A stretch of 64,000 nucleotides of DNA from contig NZ_FCOA02000001.1 in the NCBI RefSeq assembly GCF_001544875.2, positions 310,001 to 374,000 on the forward strand, in the 5' to 3' direction. This DNA comes from Caballeronia hypogeia. GTDB taxonomy: Bacteria; Pseudomonadota; Gammaproteobacteria; Burkholderiales; Burkholderiaceae. Positions 27,579 to 38,144 of the stretch are shown here, in pieces. Numbering within the stretch: the stretch's first letter is position 1; each line of letters starts with the position of its first letter. The notes under the pieces were generated by a model. It was not told the DNA's origin, searched no databases, and saw nothing but the letters and a program-made list of their open reading frames with translations. The position numbers and the translations under genes were made by a program.

Positions 27579-27851
27579 ATGAAACAGCCGAACGACGTTT
27601 TCAACGATCTTCAGCAAAAGATGAGCGAGTTCTTCCAGAACTCACCGGCAAAAGACGTCGAGAAGAACATGAAGGCCATGCTCTCTCAAGGCTTCTCGAA
27701 GCTCGATCTCGTCACCCGCGAGGAATTCGACACTCAGACGCAAGTGCTGGTGCGCACCCGCGCGCGGCTCGAGGAACTCGAAAAGCGCGTCGCGCAACTG
27801 GAGCAGCGTCTCGCGGGCGGCGGCGGCAGCAGCAGCGCCGCGCAGGACTAA
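27579..27851 (+). CDS. ubiK: UbiK family accessory factor (BMFP domain)
   Basis: UbiK is a small coiled-coil protein that assists aerobic ubiquinone synthesis with UbiJ. The 90-residue product has the family layout: MKQPNDVFNDLQQKMSEFF, an amphipathic helix, VTREEFDTQTQVL, and a C-terminal coiled coil (TRARLEELEKRVAQLEQRL) with a Gly/Ser tail. The start has GGAAGGGAG upstream. It precedes the comM gene by 94 bases; the pair is common in Burkholderiales. Confidence 0.88.
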   Translation: MKQPNDVFNDLQQKMSEFFQNSPAKDVEKNMKAMLSQGFSKLDLVTREEFDTQTQVLVRTRARLEELEKRVAQLEQRLAGGGGSSSAAQD

Positions 27852-27945
27852 GCACCCGGAGCGTTCCATCTCGTACCTCGGCTAGCGAGCCGTGAGTTTC
27901 TAGTTTGTTTACCGGCGCGTCCTACGCGCCGTTTCAGGTGAAATC

Positions 27946-29496
27946 ATGTCGCTTGCCGTGGTACGCAGCCGCGCGCCCGCTCCTGGGCGCGCGCCCGAAG
28001 TCGTCGTCGAAGTCCATCTCGCCAACGGGTTGCCGTCGTTTTCGATCGTCGGTCTGCCCGATCTCGAAGTCCGCGAAAGCCGCGAGCGCGTGCGCGCCGC
28101 GCTGCAGAACTGCGGTTTCGATTTTCCCGTCCGACGCATCACCGTCAATCTCGCGCCCGCCGATCTGCCGAAGGAATCCGGCCGTTTCGACCTGCCCGTC
28201 GCGCTCGGCATTCTCGCCGCGAGCGGGCAAATTCCGCCGGAATCGCTCGAACACCGCGAATTCGCAGGCGAGCTTTCCCTTACCGGCGCCCTCCGGCCGA
28301 TGCGCGGCGCGTTCGCGATGGTCTGCGGCGCGGCCCGGCATTACGCGTCGATACGCGATACCGGCGCGCGCACCCCCGAAATCTATGTGCCACTCGCGAG
28401 CGCGGCCGAGGCAGCGCTCGTGCCTGGCGTCGAAGTGTTCGGCGCGGCGGACTTGCCCACGCTTTGCGCGCATCTGAACAACGTGCCCGATGCACGCCTG
28501 CGGCCGGTGCAAGCGACGCGGCCGCCGCTCGCCGCAGGGGCCGCGCCCGCGCCCGATCTCGGCGACGTCATCGGCCAGCCCGCCGCCCGGCGCGCGCTCG
28601 AAGTCGCCGCGGCGGGCGGGCATCACCTGCTGATGGTCGGCCCGCCCGGCGCCGGCAAGTCGATGCTCGCTGCGCGCCTGCCGGGCCTTCTGCCGCCCAT
28701 GAGCGACGACGAAGCGCTCACCTCGGCGGCGATCCTCTCCGCAAGCGCAATCGGCTTCGAGCCCGGGCAGTGGCGTCGCCGGCCGTTTCGCGCGCCGCAT
28801 CACTCGTCGAGTTCAGCGGCGCTCGTCGGCGGACGCAATCCGCCGCAGCCCGGCGAGATCACGCTGGCGCATCTCGGCGTGCTGTTCCTCGATGAACTCC
28901 CCGAATTCGACCGCAAGGTGCTCGAAACGCTGCGCGAACCGCTCGAGGTCGGACAAATCACGATTTCGCGCGCCGCGCATCAGGCGGAGTTCCCTGCTTC
29001 GTGCCAACTGGTCGCCGCGATGAACCCCTGTCCGTGCGGCTGGCATGGCGATCCGGGCGGGCGCTGCCGCTGTTCGCCCGACGTCGCCGCGCGTTACTTG
29101 CGCAAGCTTTCCGGGCCGCTCGTGGACCGCATCGACATTCAGATCGAGCTGCCCGCGCTGTCGCAGGCGGAACTGTCGGTGCGCGGAGTCGAGCGCGGCG
29201 AATCGTCGGCCGTGGTCGCCACGCGCGTCGCGGCCGCCCGCGACATTCAGACGCGGCGTCAGGGCAAGATCAATCGCGCACTGGACGGCCGCGAAGCCGA
29301 TGACGTCTGCCGCCCCGACGCCGCCGGCGAGGCATTGCTGCGCGCGGCGGGCGAACGCTTCGGCTGGTCGGCGCGCGCCTACTACCGTGTGCTCAAGGTC
29401 GTTCGGACCATCGCCGACCTCGCCGGAGTCGACACGCCCGATGCGTCTCATGTCGCCGAAGCGGTGCAGTATCGGCGGACGTTGTCGGTAGCCTGA
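27946..29496 (+). CDS. comM: YifB/ComM family Mg-chelatase-like AAA+ ATPase
   Basis: ComM is a hexameric helicase that promotes branch migration during natural transformation. The 516-residue product has an N-terminal S5/ChlI-like domain (SFSIVGLPDLEVRESRERVRAAL), the Walker A motif GPPGAGKSMLA near 230, Walker B VLFLDELPEF near 308, a zinc-binding insert CPCGWHGDPGGRCRCSP and the C-terminal Mg-chelatase lid (RAYYRVLKVVRTIADL). Together with the ComF-like protein elsewhere in the window it hints at DNA uptake capacity. Confidence 0.94.
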   Translation: MSLAVVRSRAPAPGRAPEVVVEVHLANGLPSFSIVGLPDLEVRESRERVRAALQNCGFDFPVRRITVNLAPADLPKESGRFDLPVALGILAASGQIPPESLEHREFAGELSLTGALRPMRGAFAMVCGAARHYASIRDTGARTPEIYVPLASAAEAALVPGVEVFGAADLPTLCAHLNNVPDARLRPVQATRPPLAAGAAPAPDLGDVIGQPAARRALEVAAAGGHHLLMVGPPGAGKSMLAARLPGLLPPMSDDEALTSAAILSASAIGFEPGQWRRRPFRAPHHSSSSAALVGGRNPPQPGEITLAHLGVLFLDELPEFDRKVLETLREPLEVGQITISRAAHQAEFPASCQLVAAMNPCPCGWHGDPGGRCRCSPDVAARYLRKLSGPLVDRIDIQIELPALSQAELSVRGVERGESSAVVATRVAAARDIQTRRQGKINRALDGREADDVCRPDAAGEALLRAAGERFGWSARAYYRVLKVVRTIADLAGVDTPDASHVAEAVQYRRTLSVA

Positions 29497-29873
29497 GCGC
29501 ATCGATCAACGTGTGGCCCGCGCCGTGCTTGGCGAAACGTGCTTGTCAAGACTTGACTTATTCACACTGAGCCGATCCTGCACCCTTTTTCTTCGGATCA
29601 AAGTGCAATTGCTGCCCAATTTCGCAGACCATTGATTTTATTGAATTATTTAACTTGCCAGAATCGAAGGCAAAGTAAGGTAAACGCGGCGGGCCGGGCT
29701 TTTGAGCGTCACCGCACATTCTTTTCCACACAGTTATCCACAGACATTGTGGATAGCGAAAAAAGTCCATATGAATCCAGTAATTAGCGCGTAAACTTGC
29801 GAAGGAACTTTGGCTTGTCTACGCGGACTAAGACACCTCCTAAGTCAGTGCTCACTGAATTCGAGGCCTTCCT
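29497..29873. other. AT-rich intergenic region with DnaA-like boxes
   Basis: This 377-base gap is visibly poorer in GC than its surroundings. It holds a 23-base stretch at 29631-29653 with only two G/C bases. It also has three DnaA-box-like 9-mers: TTTTCCACA at 29722-29730, TTATCCACA at 29734-29742 and an inverted CTATCCACA at 29748-29756. The last two form the inverted repeat TATCCACA-5 bases-TGTGGATA. A 70-residue minus-strand frame at 29558-29770 shows no family features and is not called. Confidence 0.65.
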
Positions 29874-30476
29874 CTAAAAAAGTTTGAAGGACGTGAAGAA
29901 CTGGTCGGCCTGTTCCTGTGGCGGCGATTTGTCAGACACGATCGCCAGTTGATAGACATGCGTGCCGCGCGCAACGAAGCGCGCGTGAATCGTCCGCGAC
30001 TCGCGCTTGTCGCCGCCTTCCCCTTTCACCTGAATCTCGCTGCCGGACACGCGCCCGCCCGCGGCCAGATCGATCTGCGTTTCGCGCGCCTCGGGTTTGG
30101 CGTTCACGTTGCGCGCGAGCCCCTGCTGGAGAAAATCGAGCGTTGCGCGTTGCAGCGCCGGATCGGCGCTCGGCAGCACCACGGTGCCGACGGCGAACAC
30201 GGCGTCGCCGGCTTCGGCGGTTTGCATTTTCATCATCATCGGCTGGCCGGCGATCTCGATCTTGCGCTCGTCCGTGCGCGGCTTCGCCGGCAGCGTGACT
30301 TCGTAGCCGTCGTCGTTGTTCATGACGGTGCGCCAGTCGTACGCGGGCGTGCACGCGAGCAGTGCGCCGGATGCGACACATGCGCACACCATGCCCTTCA
30401 GGAAGAATTTGATCGGAAGAAAGCGACGCTTCGCGCGCGCCGGACGGGAAGGATTCAAAGGGAAAACTCGCTTCAT
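29874..30476 (-). CDS. Conserved lipoprotein of unknown function
   Basis: The 200-residue product has a strongly basic N-terminus, a hydrophobic stretch and a lipobox SGALLAC near residue 42, then CTPAYDWRTVMNNDDGYEVTLPAKP. The C-terminal half has ARFVARGTHVYQLAIVSDK and ends QFFTSFKLF, a pattern seen in small Burkholderia proteins that look like PsbP or DUF1795-type domains. ATG 30476 was chosen; 30503 is also possible. No function can be assigned. It is divergent from the TlpA gene. Confidence 0.72.
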   Translation of the reverse strand: MKRVFPLNPSRPARAKRRFLPIKFFLKGMVCACVASGALLACTPAYDWRTVMNNDDGYEVTLPAKPRTDERKIEIAGQPMMMKMQTAEAGDAVFAVGTVVLPSADPALQRATLDFLQQGLARNVNAKPEARETQIDLAAGGRVSGSEIQVKGEGGDKRESRTIHARFVARGTHVYQLAIVSDKSPPQEQADQFFTSFKLF

Positions 30477-30624
30477 GACGAATCGCTGCGGGAAAAGCAT
30501 CATTATCGCGCTGCGATGGCGGGGTTATCGGCGCGTCACGGATTCATCCCGAAATTGGCGCTAAAATAGGCACCGGTCTCCACTGCGGCTGCCGCCGCTT
30601 TCAGGAGCGCACTTCGAGGTTCCC

Positions 30625-31164
30625 ATGTCCCAAACCACGCAAGAAACACCCGCGCGCGCCAAAAGTCCGCTGCGCTACATCGTGATGGCGCTCGTTGCGG
30701 GCGTGATCGCCTGCACCGGGTACTTCGCCTTCGGCGGTCAGCAGAAGGCGCCTGACGCGACTTTCACGCTCCTGTCGGGACAGAAGATTTCGACTTCGGG
30801 CGATCTGAAAGGCAAGGTCTACCTCGTCAATTTCTGGGCGACGAGCTGCGAGACCTGCATGAAGGAAATGCCGCAGATGATCGACACGTACAACAAGTTC
30901 AAGGGCCGCGGCCTGGAGTTCGTAGCGGTCGCGATGAACTACGACGCGCCGATGTACGTCAGCAATTACGCGCAAACGCGTAACCTGCCGTTCAAGGTAG
31001 CGATGGACGACGGCAGCGCCGCCAAGCAATTCGGCAACGTGCAACTGACGCCGACGACCTTCGTCATCGACAAGAACGGCAAGATTCTCAAGCGCTATGT
31101 CGGCGAGCCGACGTTCGCGGAACTGGATCAACTGCTCGACAAGGCGCTCGGCTCCGCAGCCTGA
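30625..31164 (+). CDS. TlpA/ResA-like thioredoxin-fold protein
   Basis: The 179-residue product has an N-terminal signal anchor (LRYIVMALVAGVIACTGYFAF) and a periplasmic thioredoxin domain with FWATSCETCMKEMPQM, in which CETC is the redox pair, and the cis-proline site QLTPTTFVIDKNG. Such proteins reduce disulfides on exported apocytochromes or other partners. The CxxC sequence differs from the usual CxPC, so the specific partner cannot be named. A terminator follows 23 bases after the stop. Confidence 0.88.
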   Translation: MSQTTQETPARAKSPLRYIVMALVAGVIACTGYFAFGGQQKAPDATFTLLSGQKISTSGDLKGKVYLVNFWATSCETCMKEMPQMIDTYNKFKGRGLEFVAVAMNYDAPMYVSNYAQTRNLPFKVAMDDGSAAKQFGNVQLTPTTFVIDKNGKILKRYVGEPTFAELDQLLDKALGSAA

Positions 31165-31186
31165 GCCCGGACATTGCCCGAAACGT

Positions 31187-31214
31187 AACGCCCGCTGAAT
31201 GCGGGCGTTTTTTC
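31187..31214 (+). terminator. Intrinsic terminator of the TlpA gene
   Basis: AACGCCCGC at 31187-31195 pairs with GCGGGCGTT at 31201-31209 around TGAAT, followed by a T-run on the plus strand. It sits between the convergent TlpA and dctD genes. Confidence 0.88.
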
Positions 31215-31216
31215 GT

Positions 31217-32557
<1,341 letters not shown>

Positions 32558-32574
32558 GTCTTGCCTCTGCAAAG

Positions 32575-34569
32575 TTACGCGCGGCGCAGCGTCAATACGA
32601 ATTCTGCGCCCCAGGAGCTGTCGGCGTCGTCCTGCGTACCGCCTTCGGGGCCGTCCGCGACGATCGGCGCCATGCGATTGCGCGCGACGAGCGTGCCGCC
32701 GTAGTCGCGCGCGATCGCCGATGAAATCGCGAGCCCGAGGCCGAGTCCCTGGCCCATTTCCTTGGTCGTGAAGAACGGCTCGAACAGCTTCGGCAACGCG
32801 TCGGCGGGAATGCCGGGGCCGTTGTCGCGCACGACGATCTCGATCACGTCCGTGCGCGCATCCAGTTCGACGACGATGCGCGGCCGGTCGCACGACGCGA
32901 CCGCATCGAGCGCATTGCCGATCAGGTTGATGAACACCTGCTCCAGACGCAAGTCCTCGCAGCGCACGAACACGGGCGCGGCTCCTTCGACGAGTTCCGG
33001 CGCGATGTCGATGACGACGTTCTTCATGCGCGGACGCAGCATCGAAAACACATTGCGCAGCGCCCGCGCGACGTCCGCCCGCGCGTTTTTCGGCCGCGCC
33101 TTGGTGACGAACAGCTTGAGCTGATTCGTGATGTTGCCCATGCGCTCGGTCAGCGACGCGATGGCTTCGAGATTCTCGCGCGCCGCCGCCTGATCGCCGC
33201 GTTCGATCAGCACGCGCGTGTTGTCGGAGAAACTGCGCAGCGCGGCAAGCGGCTGATTCAGTTCGTGCGTGATGCCCGCCGCCATCTGGCCGAGCGCGGC
33301 GAGCTTGCTCGCCTGGATGAGTTCGTCGTGCGCGGCGCGCAGATCCTGCTCCGCGCGCGTGCGCTCCGCGACTTCCTTCGTCAGTTGCGCGTTCGCTTCC
33401 GACAGATCCGCCGTGCGCTCCGCGACGCGCTGATTCAATTCGGCATAGGCCGTTTGCAATAGCTCGCGGCTGCGGATCATTTCGCGCACGCGGGCGCGCC
33501 GCATGCGCCAGTAGAACGCCAGCAGACACAGCGACACGAACACGAGCGCCGTGACGATCACCGCGTTCTGCGCGGCGCTTTCCACCGGATCGAGCGGCGC
33601 CATCGTGATCAACTGCCAGTCCGGCTCGCCGATCGAGCGATGCGTCGCGAGATACGCCGGCGCATTGCGCCCGCCGCCGACGCGCACGATCTGCGCACCG
33701 CCTTCGAGCGTGCTCACGATGGTCATCGGCAGCGGCGTGATGGCTTGCTGCGCATACTGGCGCGTCGCGTAGACGGACGCCTCGATGTTCTGCGGCAGCG
33801 GCCGCACCGTGTGGTATTTCCACGCCGGCACCGAGGAAAGAAAGATCACGCCGTGGTCGTCGGTGACGATGAGCGGCTCGGACGCATCCGCGCCCTGCAG
33901 CCATTCGAGATTGAGCTTCACGACCGCGACGCCGATGATCTCCTTCGTGCCCTCGCGATAGACCGGCTGCGAGATGTAATAGCCCGGCTCGGTCGAGATC
34001 GTGCCGATGCCGAAGAACCGGCCGACGCCGCCCTTCATGGCATCGATGAAATACGGCCGGAAGTTGTAGTCCACGCCGACGAAACTGTCCGCGGCTTTCC
34101 AGTTGCTCGCGGCGACACTGATGCCGTTGGCGCGGATCAGATACGTGACGGTCGCGTGCGCGCGCGCGTTGAGATCTTCGAGATATCGATTCGCGCGATC
34201 GACGCCCGCCGCGTCGGGATGATCGAGCGCGTTCTGCACGACCGGATGCTTCGAGAGGAGATACGGCAGATATTCGTAGCGGTCGAGCGTGCTCTTGAGC
34301 GTGTTGGTCGTGCGATCGACGCGGCTCGCGGCGTTGAGCCGCAATTCGTCGATGCCGCTTCGCCACGCGATATGCCACGTCAGCGCGCAACACGCGACTA
34401 GCGCGGCGAGCAGCGTGAGGAACACGAGGATGCGGCGCGTCACGTCGGCAGATTCCCGCGAATGAGGATCTGTCATTGTGGCATAGGCGCCTTCTGCGAA
34501 AGGCTTCGAGGACGCGCCGACGAGCGAACGCGGCGAAGCGCTCGTGGAGGGAGGCTTCGCCGCGTTCAT
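32575..34569 (-). CDS. dctB: C4-dicarboxylate sensor histidine kinase DctB
   Basis: DctB senses succinate, fumarate or malate in the periplasm. The 664-residue product has a helix at about 48-68, a periplasmic double-Cache domain (RYEYLPYLLSKHPVV, VGVDYNFRPYF), a second helix near 345-365, a coiled coil, and the kinase core with H-box GITHELNQPLAALRSFSDN, N-box NLIGNALDAV and G-boxes DNGPGIPADA and GLGLGLAIS. The start could be 34569 or the downstream ATG at 34476; neither has a clear ribosome-binding site. It lies 14 bases after dctA. Confidence 0.92.
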   Translation of the reverse strand: MNAAKPPSTSASPRSLVGASSKPFAEGAYATMTDPHSRESADVTRRILVFLTLLAALVACCALTWHIAWRSGIDELRLNAASRVDRTTNTLKSTLDRYEYLPYLLSKHPVVQNALDHPDAAGVDRANRYLEDLNARAHATVTYLIRANGISVAASNWKAADSFVGVDYNFRPYFIDAMKGGVGRFFGIGTISTEPGYYISQPVYREGTKEIIGVAVVKLNLEWLQGADASEPLIVTDDHGVIFLSSVPAWKYHTVRPLPQNIEASVYATRQYAQQAITPLPMTIVSTLEGGAQIVRVGGGRNAPAYLATHRSIGEPDWQLITMAPLDPVESAAQNAVIVTALVFVSLCLLAFYWRMRRARVREMIRSRELLQTAYAELNQRVAERTADLSEANAQLTKEVAERTRAEQDLRAAHDELIQASKLAALGQMAAGITHELNQPLAALRSFSDNTRVLIERGDQAAARENLEAIASLTERMGNITNQLKLFVTKARPKNARADVARALRNVFSMLRPRMKNVVIDIAPELVEGAAPVFVRCEDLRLEQVFINLIGNALDAVASCDRPRIVVELDARTDVIEIVVRDNGPGIPADALPKLFEPFFTTKEMGQGLGLGLAISSAIARDYGGTLVARNRMAPIVADGPEGGTQDDADSSWGAEFVLTLRRA

Positions 34570-34583
34570 GTTGTGCTCGCGGC

Positions 34584-35873
34584 TTACGCCGTTTCGGTTT
34601 CGTTGCGGTCGGTCACGTCCACCTCACGCGACAACGCCGCTTTCAGCTTGTTGCGATCCAGTTCCTTCTCCCACGCCGAGACAACCACGGTCGCCACACC
34701 GTTGCCGACGATGTTCGTGAGCGCGCGGCATTCCGACATGAAGCGGTCGATGCCGAGGATCAGCACCATGCCGGCGAGCGGAATCGTCGGCACCACGGCG
34801 AGCGTCGCTGCCAGCGTGATGAAGCCCGCGCCGGTCACGCCGCTCGCGCCCTTCGACGTGAGCATGGTCACCGCGAGCAGCGTCAACTGCTGGCCCCACG
34901 TGAGGTCGGTGTTCGTGGCTTGCGCGATGAACAGCACGGCCATCGTCATGTAGATGTTGGTGCCGTCGAGGTTGAACGAGTAGCCGGTCGGCACCACGAG
35001 TCCCACGACCGAGCGCGAGCAGCCGAGCTTTTCGAGCTTGAGCATCAGTTGCGGAAGCGCCGCTTCCGACGACGACGTGCCGAGCACGATCAGCATCTCT
35101 TCCTTGATGTACGCGACGAACTTCAGGATGTTGAAGCCCACCATGCGCGCGATCGCGCCGAGCACGACGACCACGAACACGATCGAGGTCAGATAGAAGG
35201 TGCCGACGAGCTTGAGCATCGGCAGCAGCGAGCCGATGCCGTACTTGCCGATGGTGAACGCCATCGCGCCGAACGCACCGATCGGTGCGAGCTTCGTGAT
35301 GATGCCGACCATGCCGAACAGGATGCTCGACAGACCTTCGATGAAGTTCGTCACCACCTTGCCACGCTCGCCGACATGCGCAAGCACCGAGCCGAACAGC
35401 AGTGCGATCAGAAGGATCTGGAGGATTTCACCCTGCGCGAACGCCGAAACCAGCGTGTCCGGGATGATGTGCATGAAGAAGTCGACCGTGCTCTGGCCGT
35501 GCGCCTTCGTCGCGAAGGAATCGACGGCCTTGTGGTCGAGCGTGGCCGGATCGACGTTGAAGCCGACGCCGGGCTTCAGGATGTGCGTCGCCGCGAGGCC
35601 GAGGATCAGCGCGAAGGTCGAGACGATTTCGAAGTACAGGAGCGCCTTGCCGCCGACGCGCCCGACCTTCTTCATGTCTTCCATGCCGGCGATGCCGGTC
35701 ACGACGGTACAGAAGATGATCGGCCCGATCACCATCTTGATGAGTTTGATGAATCCGTCGCCGAGCGGCTTCATGTCGGTGGCGAGGGTCGGATAGAAGT
35801 GCCCGAGCGCGATGCCGATGATGATGGCGACGATCACCTGCACGTACAGGACTTTATGGATAGGTTTTTTCAC
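34584..35873 (-). CDS. dctA: C4-dicarboxylate/proton symporter DctA
   Basis: DctA imports succinate, fumarate and malate. The 429-residue product matches the family length and motifs: [36 protein letters not shown], the serine-rich [29 protein letters not shown] and [14 protein letters not shown]. The start is GTG at 35873, which gives the usual MKKPI-type N-terminus and has GGA six bases upstream; a TTG at 35894 is in frame but less likely. It is expressed from a sigma-54 promoter about 230 bases upstream. Confidence 0.95.
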   Translation of the reverse strand: MKKPIHKVLYVQVIVAIIIGIALGHFYPTLATDMKPLGDGFIKLIKMVIGPIIFCTVVTGIAGMEDMKKVGRVGGKALLYFEIVSTFALILGLAATHILKPGVGFNVDPATLDHKAVDSFATKAHGQSTVDFFMHIIPDTLVSAFAQGEILQILLIALLFGSVLAHVGERGKVVTNFIEGLSSILFGMVGIITKLAPIGAFGAMAFTIGKYGIGSLLPMLKLVGTFYLTSIVFVVVVLGAIARMVGFNILKFVAYIKEEMLIVLGTSSSEAALPQLMLKLEKLGCSRSVVGLVVPTGYSFNLDGTNIYMTMAVLFIAQATNTDLTWGQQLTLLAVTMLTSKGASGVTGAGFITLAATLAVVPTIPLAGMVLILGIDRFMSECRALTNIVGNGVATVVVSAWEKELDRNKLKAALSREVDVTDRNETETA

Positions 35874-36102
35874 GATGATTCCAGGCAATAACAAGCAGTT
35901 GGCGGAAGGTAGCCAGCGGCGAGCGTGACGCGCGGAAGCGTTGATGTCGTGCGCGGGTGAATCTGTGGGATGCGCACGCCGAATCGCGCCGCGTAAGCGA
36001 TAGCCGCTTCGTCGACGGATTCAGGGACGTTTGGATGCGAGAGGGGTCATCGGCTTGTCTCCTTGACTATTATGGGCGGCCCGCGGGCCGTGCCGCTTAT
36101 AT

Positions 36103-36118
36103 TGCAAGGGGAATGCCA
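36103..36118 (-). promoter_or_regulatory. Sigma-54 (RpoN) promoter of dctA
   Basis: On the minus strand TGGCATTCCCCTTGCA matches the sigma-54 consensus with correct -24 GG and -12 GC spacing. DctD, encoded two genes downstream, is a sigma-54 activator, so the site fits the known control of dctA. The leader to the GTG start is about 220 bases. Confidence 0.88.
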
Positions 36119-36188
36119 GCTTGATACGCGCTTTAAGCCGATGATTTTATGGGAGTTTTCTGAAGCGCGCGCGGCGGGGAATCCGGGT

Positions 36189-36204
36189 TTCCGGAAATCC
36201 GGAA
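36189..36204. promoter_or_regulatory. Candidate DctD upstream activator site
   Basis: TTCCGG at 36189-36194 and CCGGAA at 36199-36204 form a perfect inverted repeat around AAAT, about 70 bases upstream of the sigma-54 -24 element. Neighbouring CCGGG/CCGGA repeats suggest overlapping sites. Position and symmetry fit an enhancer-binding site, but the DctD consensus of this organism is not known to me. Confidence 0.5.
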
Positions 36205-36234
36205 TGGAGGCGTCCGGGGTTCTGGAAGTCGCGC

Positions 36235-36267
36235 AAACAAAAAACCCACGGTCTCCCGTGGGTTTTT
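36235..36267. terminator. Intrinsic terminator downstream of lipA
   Basis: AAAACCCACGG and CCGTGGGTTTT pair around a four-base loop (36241-36266), with A-run on the left and T-run on the right, so it can work in both directions. The lipA stop is at 36287, which makes it the lipB-lipA terminator. Confidence 0.88.
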
Positions 36268-36286
36268 CACAAAGCGCGGAAAAAAC

Positions 36287-37282
36287 TCAAACTACTCCAG
36301 CCCCATGCGCCTGAACATCCGCGTGATAGCTCGAGCGCACCATGGCGCCGACCGCCGCGTGCGTGAAGCCCATCTTGTACGCCTCTTCCTCGTACATCTT
36401 GAAGGTATCCGGGTGTACGTATGCCCGCACCGGCAGATGATGCTCCGACGGCTGCAGATACTGGCCGATAGTCAGCATGTCCACATCGTGCGCGCGCAGA
36501 TCGCGCATCACCTGCAGGATTTCCTCTTCCGTCTCGCCCAGGCCCACCATCAAGCCCGACTTCGTCGCGACTTCCGGATGCAGCGCCTTGAAGTCTTTCA
36601 GCAGCTTGAGCGAATGGTGATAGTCCGAACCCGGACGCGCTTCCTTGTACAGACGCGGCACCGTTTCGAGGTTGTGGTTCATCACATCGGGAGGCGCGGC
36701 GGTCAGGATGTTGATCGCGCGATCCAGACGGCCGCGGAAGTCCGGCGTCAGAATCTCGATGCGCGTTTCCGGCGAATGCTCGCGCACATTCTTGATGCAC
36801 TCGACGAAGTGCGCCGCGCCGCCGTCGCGCAGATCGTCGCGATCCACGGACGTGATCACCACGTACTTCAGCTTCAGCGCGCCGATGGTGCGCGCGAGAT
36901 TCATCGGCTCGTCCGGATCGAGCGGATCGGGGCGGCCGTGGCCGACGTCGCAGAACGGGCAACGGCGCGTGCACTTGTCGCCCATGATCATGAACGTCGC
37001 CGTGCCCTTGCCGAAACATTCGCCGATGTTCGGGCAGCTCGCTTCCTCGCATACCGTATGCAGGCTGTGCTCGCGCAGAATCTTCTTGATCTCGTTGAAG
37101 CGCGAGTTGCCTGTCGCCGTCCGTACGCGAATCCATTCCGGCTTCTTGAGCTTCTCGATCGGGATCACCTTGATCGGAATGCGCGAGGTCTTCGCCTGCG
37201 CCTTCTGCTTTGCAGTGGCGTCGTAGGCGGAAGCGGAGGGAGCAGCGGAGTCGCCAGCCAGGTTTGCGGTTGCGTCAGTCAT
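36287..37282 (-). CDS. lipA: Lipoyl synthase
   Basis: LipA is a radical-SAM enzyme that inserts two sulfurs into octanoyl groups on lipoyl domains. The 331-residue product has the auxiliary cluster motif [12 protein letters not shown], the radical-SAM motif [13 protein letters not shown] and the C-terminal RSSYHAD serine ligand region. The N-terminus has a 35-residue variable stretch. ATG 37282 overlaps the lipB stop by four bases (ATGA), so the two are translationally coupled. Confidence 0.96.
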   Translation of the reverse strand: MTDATANLAGDSAAPSASAYDATAKQKAQAKTSRIPIKVIPIEKLKKPEWIRVRTATGNSRFNEIKKILREHSLHTVCEEASCPNIGECFGKGTATFMIMGDKCTRRCPFCDVGHGRPDPLDPDEPMNLARTIGALKLKYVVITSVDRDDLRDGGAAHFVECIKNVREHSPETRIEILTPDFRGRLDRAINILTAAPPDVMNHNLETVPRLYKEARPGSDYHHSLKLLKDFKALHPEVATKSGLMVGLGETEEEILQVMRDLRAHDVDMLTIGQYLQPSEHHLPVRAYVHPDTFKMYEEEAYKMGFTHAAVGAMVRSSYHADVQAHGAGVV

Positions 37283-38061
37283 TCGGTCGATCCGGTTGAT
37301 GCAGCGGCAATTGCGGGAAGGCCGCCGATTTGATGCGCCAGCCGTTCGGCCAGCGTGAAGGCTACGTCGCGCCAGTCGGCCGCGACGCTCAGCGTCGCCA
37401 TGTCGACCGTTTCGAGTCCCGCGTAGCCGCACGGGTTGATTGCGAGGAACGGCTGCAAGTCCATGGCCACATTCAGGCTCACGCCGTGATAGCTGCAGCC
37501 GTTGCGAATCTTGAGTCCGAGCGCGGCGATCTTCGCGCCTCGATGCTGCTCGTGAGAACGAACGTTCGCGCCCCGTTCCGCCTGTTGCGCGGAGGGTTGC
37601 GCCACGTAAATGCCGGGTGCGCCCGACTTGCGATCGGTCGCGAGATTATACGTCGCGAGCGTTTCGATCACGGCCTCCTCGATGCGCCGCACGAACTCGC
37701 GCACCATCAGCTTGCGGCGCTTCAGGTCGATCAGCAGATAAGCGACGACCTGCCCCGGTCCGTGATACGTGATCTGTCCGCCGCGATCCACCTTGACGAG
37801 CGGTATGCCGCTGTCGGCGAGCAGCAGATGCGCGGGATCGCCCGCGAGGCCGAGCGTGAACACGCGTGGATGCTCGACAAGCCAGATTTCGTCAGGTGTA
37901 TCGGGCGTGCGCGCGTCGGTGAACGCGCGCATCGCATCGAAGCTCTGCTGATAGGGTTCGAGGCCGCGCCAGCGCAACGTGACCGGATGTTCACCGGAGA
38001 TCAGCACGGTGTCGGACGCGTCGGGGACTTCTGGCGGGAGTGCGAGCGGTGTGGCGGACAT
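37279..38061 (-). CDS. lipB: Octanoyl-[ACP]-protein N-octanoyltransferase
   Basis: LipB moves octanoate from acyl carrier protein to the lysine of lipoyl domains. The 260-residue product has [17 protein letters not shown], the [18 protein letters not shown] motif, [12 protein letters not shown] with the catalytic lysine, and the active-site cysteine in [10 protein letters not shown]. An insert of about 25 residues ([20 protein letters not shown]) lies before [10 protein letters not shown] and lengthens the protein compared with the usual 210-230. It is coupled to lipA. Confidence 0.95.
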   Translation of the reverse strand: MSATPLALPPEVPDASDTVLISGEHPVTLRWRGLEPYQQSFDAMRAFTDARTPDTPDEIWLVEHPRVFTLGLAGDPAHLLLADSGIPLVKVDRGGQITYHGPGQVVAYLLIDLKRRKLMVREFVRRIEEAVIETLATYNLATDRKSGAPGIYVAQPSAQQAERGANVRSHEQHRGAKIAALGLKIRNGCSYHGVSLNVAMDLQPFLAINPCGYAGLETVDMATLSVAADWRDVAFTLAERLAHQIGGLPAIAAASTGSTE

Positions 38062-38144
38062 GGTGCCGGTAGTTTACCGAAGAAGCTCCATGCCCGCCGA
38101 TGGTGAATTCGCATGCCTTCGATGGCAAATTCGAATAGTTGGTG

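Noticed and set aside
29631-29756. Chromosomal replication origin oriC
   Set aside because: The box cluster is suggestive, but dnaA, dnaN, gyrB and rpmH are not nearby, and three boxes are few for oriC. Kept only as a finding.
29558-29770. 70-residue minus-strand frame in the AT-rich gap
   Set aside because: No ribosome-binding site, no family features, and it covers the DnaA-like boxes.
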